64,000 nt of DNA from Colwellia psychrerythraea (GTDB taxonomy: Bacteria; Pseudomonadota; Gammaproteobacteria; Enterobacterales; Alteromonadaceae): contig NZ_JQEC01000034.1 of the NCBI RefSeq assembly GCF_000764185.1, forward strand, positions 25,026 through 89,025, in the 5' to 3' direction. The notes beneath the pieces are model-generated. The model saw only the letters and a program-made list of their open reading frames with translations. It was not told the DNA's origin and searched no databases. Each line of letters starts with the position of its first letter. Within the stretch, counting starts at the first letter, position 1. The position numbers and the translations under genes are program-made. Shown piece by piece: positions 49,274-59,078 of this stretch.

Positions 49274-49313
49274 TAAAGGCAAGTAGCACTGTGCTAGCTT
49301 GCCTTTTTTATTG
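49274..49313. terminator. Terminator between the SRPBCC gene and topB
   Basis: AAGGCAAGTAGCA pairs with TGCTAGCTTGCCTT (one bulged base) around a three-base turn, ending in a T-run. It overlaps the last codons of topB and can stop transcription of the plus-strand gene. Confidence 0.7.
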
Positions 49314-51243
49314 GTTTCTTTTGAAATTTTCTTTTACCACGTTTAGGTTTGAAGGCAACTTTAGGTAAACCAGAAAAAGATTGTTGGCTGGCGCCATAAA
49401 CCATATTTGTAACAGTCTCAGTTAAAGGTTGCATAAAGCTTAAGTAACTAGCATTTTTTTCACTGATTGCGGTGAGGGTTGCTTCCCACTGTGCTGTCAT
49501 ATCTGGCAGAGTCGCCATTTCAGGCAAGGCATTAATTAATGCAACACCAACATCTGTTGCGGTTATTGCTTTGCCTTGACGCTGTAAAAAATCACGTTTA
49601 AAGAGTAAATCAATAATGCCAGCGCGTGTTGCATCTGTTCCTAAGCCATCAGTGTCTTTAAGTACTTTTTTAATGGCCGCATCACTGACATAACGAGCTA
49701 TGCCTGTCATGGCAGCTAGTAACGTTGCATCGGTAAAAGATTGTGGCGGTGAAGTATGTTTCTCAATTAACTCACCATGTTGGCAATGTAACAGCTGACC
49801 TTTCGCTAAAGGCGGTAGTGTTTGTTCTGGCTCATGTCCTTCTTTTAACTTTTCTGCCTGTTGCGATTTTTTACCTTTGGGGAATAGTACTTTCCAGCCT
49901 TGTTGTTTTTCTATTTTTGCTTGGCTGACAAAGTATCCACCTGCTATTAGCAAGGTGACTTTAGTTTGCTGATAAATGTAAGCAGGGTAAAACTGTACTA
50001 AATACTGACGAACGATCAGTAAATAGATATTCTTTTCAAAGGTATTCAAGCTAATATTTTCAGGTGATTTCTCGGTGGGAATAATGGCATGATGTGCGGT
50101 TATTTTTTTATCATTCCATGCTGTACTCACTAACGAAGTATTGGCCTCCTGTGCGGGTTTGCTACAAGGTAAAGATGATTGTGCCAGCGTATTAACAATG
50201 CCTCTTGCCTGTTTTAATTGCTCTTTAGGCAAATAACGACAATCAGAGCGCGGATAGGTAATTAATTTATGTTTTTCATACAAGGCCTGGCAAACATCAA
50301 GTACTAGTTTAGCGTTCATAGAAAATTGTTTGGCAGCGCTGATTTGTAATTGTGATAAGTTAAAAGGCAAGGGCGCAGCTTGTTGTTTTTCATTACTCTC
50401 AAGATCACTGACAGTCGCAGCTTGGTTATCAATGCGTTTAACAACATTTTCAGCTAAGCCTTTTACCAATACTCGACCTTCTTCATCACAATAAGGTCGA
50501 CAAGTATCACTTGGCTGCCATTTTGAAGTAAAAACTACTGCTTCATTTGAATTAAGCGCGATATGGGCTTGTACTTGGTAAAATGGTTTACTGATAAAGG
50601 CAGCAATTTCCTGCTCACGCCTAACCACTAAACCTAATAAAGGCGTTTGTACCCGACCAACCGATAAAACCGAGTTATAGCCAGTTTTTTGTCCTTGCAA
50701 GGTATAAGCACGGGTGAGGTTAATGCCATAAAGCCAATCAGCACGAGAGCGAGCTAAGGCAGAAATAGACAGTGGCATAAAATCACTATTAGGTTTTAGT
50801 GCGTTAAGTGCACGCTTAACGGCGGGTAAATTTAAATCGCTGATCAGTAGCCGTTTAACATTCGATTTTTTAGTTTTAGATAATTTAAAGTAATCAATGA
50901 CTTCATCAACCAGTAATTGTCCTTCTCGGTCAGGATCGCCAGCATGAATAATCTCAGAGGCTTGTTTTACCAGCTTACGTAAAACAGTAAGCTGCGCGCG
51001 AGTACGACTAATAGGTTTCAACTGCCATTGCTCAGGCACTATCGGTAAGTTTTCCATGCGCCATTTTTTTAATGTCGCGTCATAATCTTCAGGGTCTGCC
51101 TGCGCTAAAATATGGCCGATACACCAACTGACCACATCGCCATTGGCGAGCTCGATATGAGTTCTATGATTTTTTTGCGGTTTAGGTAAGGCTGCGGCAA
51201 TGGCGCGTCCTAAACTAGGTTTTTCGGCAATGTAGAGTTTCAA
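49294..51243 (-). CDS. topB: DNA topoisomerase III
   Basis: This 649-residue type IA topoisomerase matches E. coli TopB (653 residues). The Toprim domain begins with LYIAEKPSLGRAIAAAL and has the acidic DPDREGQLLVDEV site. The active-site Tyr330 lies in LITYPRSDCRYLP. GYNSVLSVGRVQTPLLGLV and GLGDATRAGIID-like DGLGTDATRAGIID segments follow. The basic tail (FKPKRGKRKFQKKPIKK) replaces zinc fingers. It decatenates replication intermediates and relaxes negative supercoils. It is a single gene. Confidence 0.95.
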   Translation of the reverse strand: MKLYIAEKPSLGRAIAAALPKPQKNHRTHIELANGDVVSWCIGHILAQADPEDYDATLKKWRMENLPIVPEQWQLKPISRTRAQLTVLRKLVKQASEIIHAGDPDREGQLLVDEVIDYFKLSKTKKSNVKRLLISDLNLPAVKRALNALKPNSDFMPLSISALARSRADWLYGINLTRAYTLQGQKTGYNSVLSVGRVQTPLLGLVVRREQEIAAFISKPFYQVQAHIALNSNEAVVFTSKWQPSDTCRPYCDEEGRVLVKGLAENVVKRIDNQAATVSDLESNEKQQAAPLPFNLSQLQISAAKQFSMNAKLVLDVCQALYEKHKLITYPRSDCRYLPKEQLKQARGIVNTLAQSSLPCSKPAQEANTSLVSTAWNDKKITAHHAIIPTEKSPENISLNTFEKNIYLLIVRQYLVQFYPAYIYQQTKVTLLIAGGYFVSQAKIEKQQGWKVLFPKGKKSQQAEKLKEGHEPEQTLPPLAKGQLLHCQHGELIEKHTSPPQSFTDATLLAAMTGIARYVSDAAIKKVLKDTDGLGTDATRAGIIDLLFKRDFLQRQGKAITATDVGVALINALPEMATLPDMTAQWEATLTAISEKNASYLSFMQPLTETVTNMVYGASQQSFSGLPKVAFKPKRGKRKFQKKPIKKAS

Positions 51244-51375
51244 GCCAGATCCAAGTGTTAGTAGTTAACAACAATGACTTAAGTATAATTTGTTTACTGG
51301 TTTTATGTACAGCATTAATGTTTCAGTTTTTAATCAATTTTAGTGAGTCATATAGTTAGTAAATTTTAGTTATAA

Positions 51376-51404
51376 AAAAACCGCTCAAAAGAGCGGCCTT
51401 TATT
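51376..51404 (-). terminator. Terminator of the TonB-receptor gene
   Basis: CCGCTC-AAAA-GAGCGG forms a tight hairpin. On the minus strand it is followed by a run of seven T, 39 bases after the receptor stop. Confidence 0.85.
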
Positions 51405-51442
51405 ATTAGCAAAAGCTAAATAACATTGTTAAACGTTGGTTA

Positions 51443-54436
51443 TTAAAACTCGTAACGAGCAACAAATGATACATAACGTTCTGTTTGACGGTCTGTAATA
51501 CTACCATAATCAGCATTTTTAACTAAGTTACCATCACCATCTAGTGCGGTTCTTGTTTCATTGATGTTTGTAGTTGAATCGCTATCAAGTACATTGTAAA
51601 CCGTCGCTTTAAATGATAAATCACCATCTAATACTTCGGTAATATAAGTTAATGATAAATCGATATTACTAGTCCAGTCTAGGTTACCTTTTGAACCACG
51701 TTTAGCTGGTTGTTCATTTTCATCGTAAAAACTTTCATGTCCGTAATAACCTTGACAAGCATCCCAAACATTACCTTCAGTACAGCTATCAACATTTAAT
51801 GGATGACGACCAAGGTAACTTTGAGGACGACCAGAGCTAATGCTTGAAACAAAACCAAAGATAAAGTTTTCGGTAATGTCGTAGCTACCATTTATTTTAA
51901 ATACATGAGTATGATCATTTGGTAATAATCCATAACCATGATCCATCACATCACCATAATCGTATGAAGTAGTCCAACCTGGATCTGCTTGGTTGTTATC
52001 TGTTTTAACTAGACCTTCAGTATTACCCCAGTTTTTAGAGTAAGTATATGAAGAGTTAATACGCAAGCTATCAGTAATTGAACCATCAAGAGTGAATTCC
52101 CATGCGCCATAATAACGTTCCATTTTAGGTAACATCATTTCTGCTGCTGATAACGTTACTGCTTCAACGCCATTATCAGCATTACCATCAAAGTCTTGCT
52201 CAATGGTTAAGCTTTCACCTGGGTTATGTAAGAACCAAACACCACCAACATCAGCAAAATCAAGTTCTGCTAACTTTTTATTAAGTGGCGAAGTGATATC
52301 ACTATCTTCAACACCGCGACCTAGCTCACGCCAAATAACACGTGTACCAAAAGTCATAGTCTCAAATACTTCTTTTTGGTAACCGATAGTAATTTCATCA
52401 GAGTACATAGGTTTTAATGTAGTAGAAGCAATACCGCCAGCTGCTAAATTAGTACTGTCTTGACGAATATCAGTATCACGATATGCTGCACCATGACTCG
52501 GTGAACCATCAGCAAGTAATAATGGGTAACCACTACTGTCTAGTTGATCTGTGTGATAGTAATCACGGACATCAGTTGCTGAGCTACCTTGAGTGATGTT
52601 CATATTTGCAGAAACTGGCTGATAGAAACGGCCATAAGTGGCATATACTTTTGAACTACCGTCACCTGATAAGTCATATATTGCCTGTAAGCGTGGCGCA
52701 ATTTGATTATCAAAATCAACGTAAGCTTCACCACTGTTCATAGTATTTTTAGATTGGGTATAACGTACACCCATATTTAATACTAGGTTGTCAGTTGCTT
52801 GCCAAGAATCATTGATGTAAAAAGCTAATGAGCTTACATCAGAATCAGTAAAGCGATTACGAACACGTTTTTCAATGTAAGTATCACCTGCTGGAGCACC
52901 TGAAATACTGCCATCGCCTGCAGTATATACAGTCCACCAAGCAGCAGCGTCACCCTCACCGTTAGGGAACTCTAAATAATCAACTGCAACATTAGTATAA
53001 TCCACACCAAAACTAATAGCATGCTCTTCAAGATCTAAGCTGAAATCGACACGGGCTTGATCACGCGTATATTCTTCACTTTTCAAAGTACTGTCAGTAT
53101 CACTACTTAATTTAACCCAACCATCGGTAGCATCCCAAACACTTGGATCTGATGACCCAGGAATAGTACTTACTTCTTCAACAACACGACCAATTACCGC
53201 ATTTACGCTGAAATTATCGGTTAAATAACCATTGTAGTTTACACTGTACAATTGACCGCCATCTTCACCTGGAGAATCTACACCAAGTTTTTCGCCAACG
53301 GTATTTGCATTTGAGTCATATGCGTAGTTTTTCTTGGTCCATGTGCGTTTGTTGTTCATCGCCATAAAACCAAAAGAATGATTTTCATTTACAAACCAAT
53401 CTGCTTTAGCAAACCAACGGTCTGATTCTCTAACACGATTTGTAGTAACGGTTTGTGTTGAATACTGCTCATCTTCTTTACGTGGTTCATATAGACCATA
53501 GAAGAATAGTGAGTCTTCTATGATTGCACCACTGACCCAAAGTCTTGCTTCGGTAAATTGGTAGCTATTTTGTGCGTTAGCACCATCACTAGAAACGTTA
53601 CCATTGGCAAGAAGTACATCATCTTGTGTTGAGCGCATTGATGATGGATCAATACGAACTTGACCACCAAATTTAAAGTCATTATCACCTGATTTTGACA
53701 CGGCATTAACGATACCACCTAAGGCACCACCAAATTCAGGACTTACACCACCAGTTTTAACTTGTGTTTGTGAAATAGCTTCCCATGGAAGAGATAACGC
53801 ACCTAAACCAGTTTTAATATTGGTGATATTAAGGCCGTTTAAGTAATAAGCATTTTCAGCTGAAGATGAACCACCAAAACTTGAAGCGCCTTTAAAGGTG
53901 TCACCACCAGCAGCTGCAGTACCAGGCGCTAGCATTGCAATGTTTTCAAAGCCATTATCTACCGGCATTCTATCAAGTTCTTCTTGATTGAAAGTAACAC
54001 CAGCGGTTGAAGAGGCTAAATCTACACGACGAATACTGCTACCAGTAATTGCGATGCGTTCAATTTCTTCTGAACTTGCTGAATCTGATAATAATTGGCT
54101 ATCAAGAATGACTGGTTGGCCGATTCTTAAGTTGACATTTGATTCTTCAGCAGCGTTATAACCATCTTTACTGATAGTAATCTTATATTCACCAACGGGT
54201 ACATTACGCAGAGAGTAATTACCTTTGTCATTGGTTTGAACAGTAAATACTAAACCCTTAGTTTTATGTTTTAAGGTGATAGTAGCATTGTTTAGCACAG
54301 CGCCTTCGTTACTGATGATATGGCCTTTAACCGTACCTGTATCAATAGCCATTGCGCTAGGAGCAGATAGCATTAATGCTGTACCCACAGCAATTGCAGC
54401 GAGTGTTCTACGTGCCTTTAAGCTTGATTTAATCAT
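51443..54436 (-). CDS. Oar-like TonB-dependent receptor with carboxypeptidase-regulatory domain
   Basis: From the ATG at 54436, which has AGGT eight bases before it, the protein is 997 residues; a start eight codons earlier lacks a ribosome site. A signal peptide (TLAAIAVGTALMLSAPSAMA) leads to a CarboxypepD_reg domain (about 32-110: GHIISNEGAVLNNATITLKHKTKG, NVPVGEYKITISKDGY), a plug (RIAITGSSIRRVDL, YYLNGLNITNIKTG) and a large barrel ending in the outer-membrane signature FVARYEF. This Oar/SusC-related class takes up large oligomers such as peptides or glycans using TonB energy. No partner lipoprotein or enzyme is adjacent, so the substrate cannot be inferred. Confidence 0.88.
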   Translation of the reverse strand: MIKSSLKARRTLAAIAVGTALMLSAPSAMAIDTGTVKGHIISNEGAVLNNATITLKHKTKGLVFTVQTNDKGNYSLRNVPVGEYKITISKDGYNAAEESNVNLRIGQPVILDSQLLSDSASSEEIERIAITGSSIRRVDLASSTAGVTFNQEELDRMPVDNGFENIAMLAPGTAAAGGDTFKGASSFGGSSSAENAYYLNGLNITNIKTGLGALSLPWEAISQTQVKTGGVSPEFGGALGGIVNAVSKSGDNDFKFGGQVRIDPSSMRSTQDDVLLANGNVSSDGANAQNSYQFTEARLWVSGAIIEDSLFFYGLYEPRKEDEQYSTQTVTTNRVRESDRWFAKADWFVNENHSFGFMAMNNKRTWTKKNYAYDSNANTVGEKLGVDSPGEDGGQLYSVNYNGYLTDNFSVNAVIGRVVEEVSTIPGSSDPSVWDATDGWVKLSSDTDSTLKSEEYTRDQARVDFSLDLEEHAISFGVDYTNVAVDYLEFPNGEGDAAAWWTVYTAGDGSISGAPAGDTYIEKRVRNRFTDSDVSSLAFYINDSWQATDNLVLNMGVRYTQSKNTMNSGEAYVDFDNQIAPRLQAIYDLSGDGSSKVYATYGRFYQPVSANMNITQGSSATDVRDYYHTDQLDSSGYPLLLADGSPSHGAAYRDTDIRQDSTNLAAGGIASTTLKPMYSDEITIGYQKEVFETMTFGTRVIWRELGRGVEDSDITSPLNKKLAELDFADVGGVWFLHNPGESLTIEQDFDGNADNGVEAVTLSAAEMMLPKMERYYGAWEFTLDGSITDSLRINSSYTYSKNWGNTEGLVKTDNNQADPGWTTSYDYGDVMDHGYGLLPNDHTHVFKINGSYDITENFIFGFVSSISSGRPQSYLGRHPLNVDSCTEGNVWDACQGYYGHESFYDENEQPAKRGSKGNLDWTSNIDLSLTYITEVLDGDLSFKATVYNVLDSDSTTNINETRTALDGDGNLVKNADYGSITDRQTERYVSFVARYEF

Positions 54437-54972
54437 TTTGTTATACCTGTGTAATGTCATTTTATTGTTTTATTTTTATAATTAATCCTTTTGTTTTGTT
54501 CCTTAACCTGACGAACTCCTCTTGTACTTTTACTCGTCAGTAGCAGGTGTTTTTTTTAAATAACAACACATAAGTACAATTACACTTATATACGTTATAT
54601 TGTATATTATCTACATTTATTTACACCAATAGTATTATAAATAGGATAAAGCTGATGTGATAAAATTACTTTGTATTAACAAAAATGCAGCTAAATCGGC
54701 TGCTGTGGCCTAGCGGGAAATGAATGGTATGCTGTAAAACGTACTGTAAGAATAAAATGCTCTTAGCTTAGAATTATTTAGAATATAATGCAGTAATGTT
54801 TGATTTGTACGGAATTTAATGCGGAATTTAAATGGTAAATGTATATTTTATGTTAATGGGATGTTGCAGTTTTGACGTGTTAATACGAAATAGCAAGTGT
54901 ATTTTATTGCTCACTTTGGTAATAATTTACTTAATAATGAATAGCAAATGTTTTTACTATTATTGAACTTTG
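54437..54972. other. Leader and gene-free stretch upstream of the TonB receptor
   Basis: No gene is supported in these roughly 500 AT-rich bases. On the minus strand the leader contains a perfect 7-bp stem, CTGACGA/TCGTCAG (54508-54514 with 54534-54540), whose loop holds AGAGGAG. A second small stem, GCAGC/GCTGC, is at 54687-54703. The length suggests a long 5' untranslated region or several promoters. I recognise no known riboswitch. Confidence 0.35.
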
Positions 54973-55827
54973 CTACTTATGTTTGAAAGTTAATACTAAA
55001 AGGGTGCCAAACAAAATAACAGAGGATGCGAGTACCACACGTAAAGTAATAGGCTCATTAAGCAAAATCGTACCGGCTAAAGTAACCAGTATTGGCACAC
55101 TTAATTGGATGATAGCAGCTTGGGTGGCTTTGAGTTCAGGTAACACACTATACCAAATAATATAACCTATGCCAGAGGTGACAATGCCTGAGAGTAGTGC
55201 ATAGATAATACCCATACTGTCGAGGTTAATAATATTGGTTGTTGAAAAAATCACAATTATCCATAGGAGTATCGCCATGGGGGTTGCTTTAATAAAGTTG
55301 CCCGTAGTCGTGGCTCCAGGATGAGTTGAACCTCGACCTTGCAATGTATATATACCCCAAGCAACACCTGAAATACACATCAACATTGCGCCTATCAATG
55401 AAGGCGCACTTATACCCGGTAACATTAAAATGACTAAGCCAATAAGCGCTAAGGCGAAACCAACTGATTGTCTTATATTAAGCCGCTCCCCTTCATGATA
55501 GCCAACAATTGTCATGGTGATTTGTACTGAGCCGAACAGTAATAAAGCACCTGTGCCAGCAGCAATTAGTCCGTAACCATAGGTAAAGCTAACAGCATAA
55601 ACAAATAGCGCAAATGCCGCTAACCATGTTCCAGCTTTATGTGGCTTTTTTTTCTTTTTGAAGAGGAAGTATAACCACAAAAATAATGCGCCAGAAATAA
55701 CTCTAAGCATAATGAAACTTGCTTCATCAATAGCCGTCTCTTCTAGAGCAAAGCGAGTTATCAGAGAATTAGCGGCAAAAGCTAGTAGTGATAATAACGT
55801 GATAAGGATTATTCTTAGCCGAGTCAT
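54973..55827 (-). CDS. EamA/DMT-family transporter
   Basis: The 284-residue protein has ten hydrophobic helices in two EamA repeats. LLAFAANSLITRFALEE and FIMLRVISGALFLWLYFL start the first; SGVAWGIYTLQGRGS and the last helices (LPELKATQAAIIQLSVPILVTLAG, LRVVLASSVILFGTLLVL) make the second. Drug/metabolite-type exporters of this size move amino acids or other small metabolites. It lies 131 bases after the fabY gene in the same direction but with its own likely promoter. The substrate is unknown. Confidence 0.85.
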   Translation of the reverse strand: MTRLRIILITLLSLLAFAANSLITRFALEETAIDEASFIMLRVISGALFLWLYFLFKKKKKPHKAGTWLAAFALFVYAVSFTYGYGLIAAGTGALLLFGSVQITMTIVGYHEGERLNIRQSVGFALALIGLVILMLPGISAPSLIGAMLMCISGVAWGIYTLQGRGSTHPGATTTGNFIKATPMAILLWIIVIFSTTNIINLDSMGIIYALLSGIVTSGIGYIIWYSVLPELKATQAAIIQLSVPILVTLAGTILLNEPITLRVVLASSVILFGTLLVLTFKHK

Positions 55828-55958
55828 AATTTACTTTATCTGCATAAGTATGATGGAGAGGGCTGAGTGACTCAGTATAAAATTGATCAATAGATAAAGT
55901 GAAAGCTTACCTAAATAGCAAGCCAACACATTAATAGTTAAAGTTAAACAAACAGTTA

Positions 55959-57854
55959 TTAAACCATATCATCAAAAGGATTTTTACTTGGTAGCGTAAT
56001 ACTATTCTTGAATTCTGCGAATGTTAAACTGTTGGTAGTGAGCTCAATTTCAGCTTCATTGATCAGGCCTTCACCAAACTTATAAATCAAATCGAATTGC
56101 CCTTTATTCGCGTTATCACGATAAACCTGCTGGGCTTTTTCGACGCTAGTTAGCTTTTGTTGGTAAGCTTGCATAGCTTCAACTCCATAGCGTTTTTCCA
56201 TCATGGTCAAGCTGACCTTAGGAGAGAACAGTGTGGCGGTAGCGTTATTACCACCAAAACCTTTGGAATTGATAAAGGCGATGTCCATATCAGGACAATG
56301 CCAATGCTCAGTGGCAATATTCAGGTGTTCGTTATGAACATCCTCAGCAACTTCATCTATGGTAGTAATTCCTGGCATAATGTTATCGCTAAATATTCCT
56401 AAGGCCACTGCCATTTGATCACCACTAGCAGCGCCTAATGTATGACCAACATACGCTTTAGGTGCAGACACCGGCCAATTTTTAATATTAAAACATTCAG
56501 CGACTTTATGATAAATCAAAGATTCGGTAACACGGTTTTGTGGAGTGCTTGAGCCATGTGCCAAAATGAAGCTACGTTGTTGTAGTGCTTCTTTACCAAG
56601 GATCTTTTCTGCCAAAGCAACAGATTTGGCCATAGTGATATAATTACCAGGGCCGGGTGCTGTAATGGATTTCTTATAACCATCAGCATTGATAAATACA
56701 TCGGCAACAGAGGCAAGTACCTTCGCGCCCATTTCTAACGCTAAAGCATCATCCATCAAGACGATGAACTGCGCGCCTTCACCCATAGTAAAACCACAGT
56801 TTTTACCAAAGGGGCGGCTAGTTCTACGATGATCAGCACTGTCAGTGCCATCAAGTCTTTTCAGGCCTTCTTCATTGGCTAATGCACTCATATTACCAAA
56901 GCCTTCGATCATTTCTGGTGTGATAGCAGCTTCACTACTACCCACTACAGCTACGCGGGTACGACCGGCTGCCATATCATGTACTGCCGCACGAAGGTTA
57001 TAAAGAAATGTTGCGCAAGCGCCTGAGCTAGTAAAGGTAGTACCGACATTACCGGTAACATAAGCATTGATAAAATCGGTAGACATAGTATTAAGGCCCA
57101 ATGCTAATTGCTTAGTGCTAACACGAGAGCCAGTTAAGCGACTTTTAATTAAACCACCAAAACCTTCATCCTGCATTTGCCCTGCGATTGACGCTGAATA
57201 AGTACCCACTTCATCGGGACTAATTTTATCTAAAATAGCATCCCATTCTAATCCTGTAGAGCGAATTGCATCTGTTGCTGCGAATATAGTTGCTTGTAAT
57301 CCACGTGGTTGATAACGGCTATTATAAAGCTTGGCTGGTTCGAAACCTGTAGGGAACTGTCCCGCGGCTTTAATGGGGTTATCACGGTATGTGTCATGTG
57401 TAATCGTCAGTTGTTCAGGAATTTTAACAGATACTCTGCCTTCACCTAAATCAGTCACTAACCATGCGCTTGGCACGGGCTTAGGTAATTCTTTAGTACG
57501 TAACTCAAAAGTAATGTATTTATCAGTAGGGCTGATATTCATTTTTTGATGCCAATGGGTAGCATCAGGATCAAAATGGTTCTTTTCTATTTTACGAATT
57601 AAAGTGCCGGTAAGAATTTGTTTACCGAATTTGGCTTCTATTTCAGCGTATTCAACAATATTACCGTCAGCATCAACCAAGGTGTCGCCTTGACTTGTTA
57701 CTAGCTTCATTAAACTCGCTAAACCTAGAAAGGTCTCTTGGCGTGCTTGTTCATTCAATTTATCGATTACTATACGGCGAAAGCCTTGATGAAATGAAGT
57801 ACGTCCTGCAGCATTGATACCGCCCATGCCAATAACTAAAGGTAAACGTGTCAT
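55959..57854 (-). CDS. fabY: FabY-like beta-ketoacyl-ACP synthase
   Basis: The 631-residue ketosynthase begins VIGMGGINAAGRTSFHQGFRR and matches in length and layout the FabY of Pseudomonas aeruginosa, which condenses acetyl-CoA with malonyl-ACP to start fatty-acid synthesis. The thiolase-fold active site is Cys280 in SSGACATFLYN, with histidines in ILAHGSSTPQNRVTES and YVGHTLGAASGDQ. The N-terminal 170 residues and the last 80 are extra to ordinary FabB/FabF enzymes. It is transcribed divergently from an AraC/DJ-1 regulator. Whether it replaces FabH here depends on genes outside the window. Confidence 0.8.
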   Translation of the reverse strand: MTRLPLVIGMGGINAAGRTSFHQGFRRIVIDKLNEQARQETFLGLASLMKLVTSQGDTLVDADGNIVEYAEIEAKFGKQILTGTLIRKIEKNHFDPDATHWHQKMNISPTDKYITFELRTKELPKPVPSAWLVTDLGEGRVSVKIPEQLTITHDTYRDNPIKAAGQFPTGFEPAKLYNSRYQPRGLQATIFAATDAIRSTGLEWDAILDKISPDEVGTYSASIAGQMQDEGFGGLIKSRLTGSRVSTKQLALGLNTMSTDFINAYVTGNVGTTFTSSGACATFLYNLRAAVHDMAAGRTRVAVVGSSEAAITPEMIEGFGNMSALANEEGLKRLDGTDSADHRRTSRPFGKNCGFTMGEGAQFIVLMDDALALEMGAKVLASVADVFINADGYKKSITAPGPGNYITMAKSVALAEKILGKEALQQRSFILAHGSSTPQNRVTESLIYHKVAECFNIKNWPVSAPKAYVGHTLGAASGDQMAVALGIFSDNIMPGITTIDEVAEDVHNEHLNIATEHWHCPDMDIAFINSKGFGGNNATATLFSPKVSLTMMEKRYGVEAMQAYQQKLTSVEKAQQVYRDNANKGQFDLIYKFGEGLINEAEIELTTNSLTFAEFKNSITLPSKNPFDDMV

Positions 57855-58003
57855 GTAATAGCCTATTTAATAAATTTGGATAAATGCAAAATTGTAATAA
57901 TGCATCAGATACTGACCATTCTAATGACTCCTAAAAATAATAATAAGCCAAAATGGCCTTGTAATGTGTAATAATGGCCAAAATATATGGATTAGAAGAC
58001 TTT

Positions 58004-59026
58004 ATGCCAAACAAGTTAATAGAATCAAAAAATCTGACTGTTAATTTATTAATTTATCCACATGTTTTAGCTACAGGCGTTACCTTACCTGTTGAAATGT
58101 TACTTGCAGGAGAAGCATTTGCTAGACGTTATGATAAATCGGTATTAAAACTAAATACTCAGTTTTTAAGTGAATCTTCTACTAGTATAAAGTCCCGTGC
58201 AGGCATAACTATGGTTGCTGATATTACCCTTGATAATAAATCAGTAATTGATTCTGGGACTCCTGATATTATTATTGTGCCTAGTTTATGGCGAAACCCA
58301 CGACCCGTACTTAAAAAGCACCCCAAATTAGTTGCATGGCTAAAACTGTGCTGGCAACGAGGCAGTACCTTAATTGGTGTTGGTACCGGTGTATGTTTTT
58401 TGGCTGAGTCGGGTTTATTAAATAACCACTCTGCCACTACTCATTGGCATTATGTTGAGCAATTTAAACGTGATTACCCACAAGTAGATTTAAAACCTGA
58501 TTTTTTCATCACTCAATCTGAACGTATTTATTGTGCGGCAAGCCTAAATGCTCTGGCTGATATTATTGTTCACCTTATTGCCCAACACTATGGTAAAGCA
58601 GCGGCGCAGAACGTAGAACGAAATTTTTCTCATGAAATACGTAAACCCTATGAAGAGCAGCGGTATTTGGAAGGCTCGGGTGATAGACATGCCGATGAGT
58701 TGATTGCCGAGATTCAATTTTGGTTACGTACTCATTTAAATACAGAGCTAACGTTAACAGATATTGTTGAGCAATTTGGTATGAGTCAACGATCATTTAC
58801 TCGTCGATTTAAAGCGGCAACGGGGGTTAGGGCAACTCAATATTGGCAGCAGCTGCGCATTGAAAGTGCGAAGGAACTATTAGCATCAAGTAATTTAACC
58901 ATTCAAGAAATAGCAGATCAGGTCGGTTATCAAGACCAAGGCCATTTAACTCGCTTGTTCAAACAAGATTTAAATCTAACACCAAAAGCCTATAGAGCCA
59001 TGGTAAGGAAGAAATTGTTTAGCTAG
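58004..59026 (+). CDS. AraC-family regulator with DJ-1/PfpI-like domain (GlxA/FtrA type)
   Basis: The 340-residue protein joins an N-terminal DJ-1/PfpI-like domain (about 10-190; NLLIYPHVLATGVTLPVEMLL, PDIIIVPSLW, GVGTGVCFLAESGLL with the elbow cysteine) to a C-terminal AraC double helix-turn-helix (ELTLTDIVEQFGMSQRSFTRRFKAATG and TIQEIADQVGYQDQGHLTRLFKQ). The DJ-1 part likely senses a small ligand. The start at 58004 has AGAAG before it; an ATG at 57974 has no ribosome site and lies in a TGGCCA-rich stretch shared with the fabY promoter. It is divergent from fabY by about 150 bases and may regulate it. Confidence 0.85.
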   Translation: MPNKLIESKNLTVNLLIYPHVLATGVTLPVEMLLAGEAFARRYDKSVLKLNTQFLSESSTSIKSRAGITMVADITLDNKSVIDSGTPDIIIVPSLWRNPRPVLKKHPKLVAWLKLCWQRGSTLIGVGTGVCFLAESGLLNNHSATTHWHYVEQFKRDYPQVDLKPDFFITQSERIYCAASLNALADIIVHLIAQHYGKAAAQNVERNFSHEIRKPYEEQRYLEGSGDRHADELIAEIQFWLRTHLNTELTLTDIVEQFGMSQRSFTRRFKAATGVRATQYWQQLRIESAKELLASSNLTIQEIADQVGYQDQGHLTRLFKQDLNLTPKAYRAMVRKKLFS

Positions 59027-59078
59027 GCAAGCTGCTACTTTATTGCTTTAAAGTTCTGAAGGGTAATATGGTTTTATG

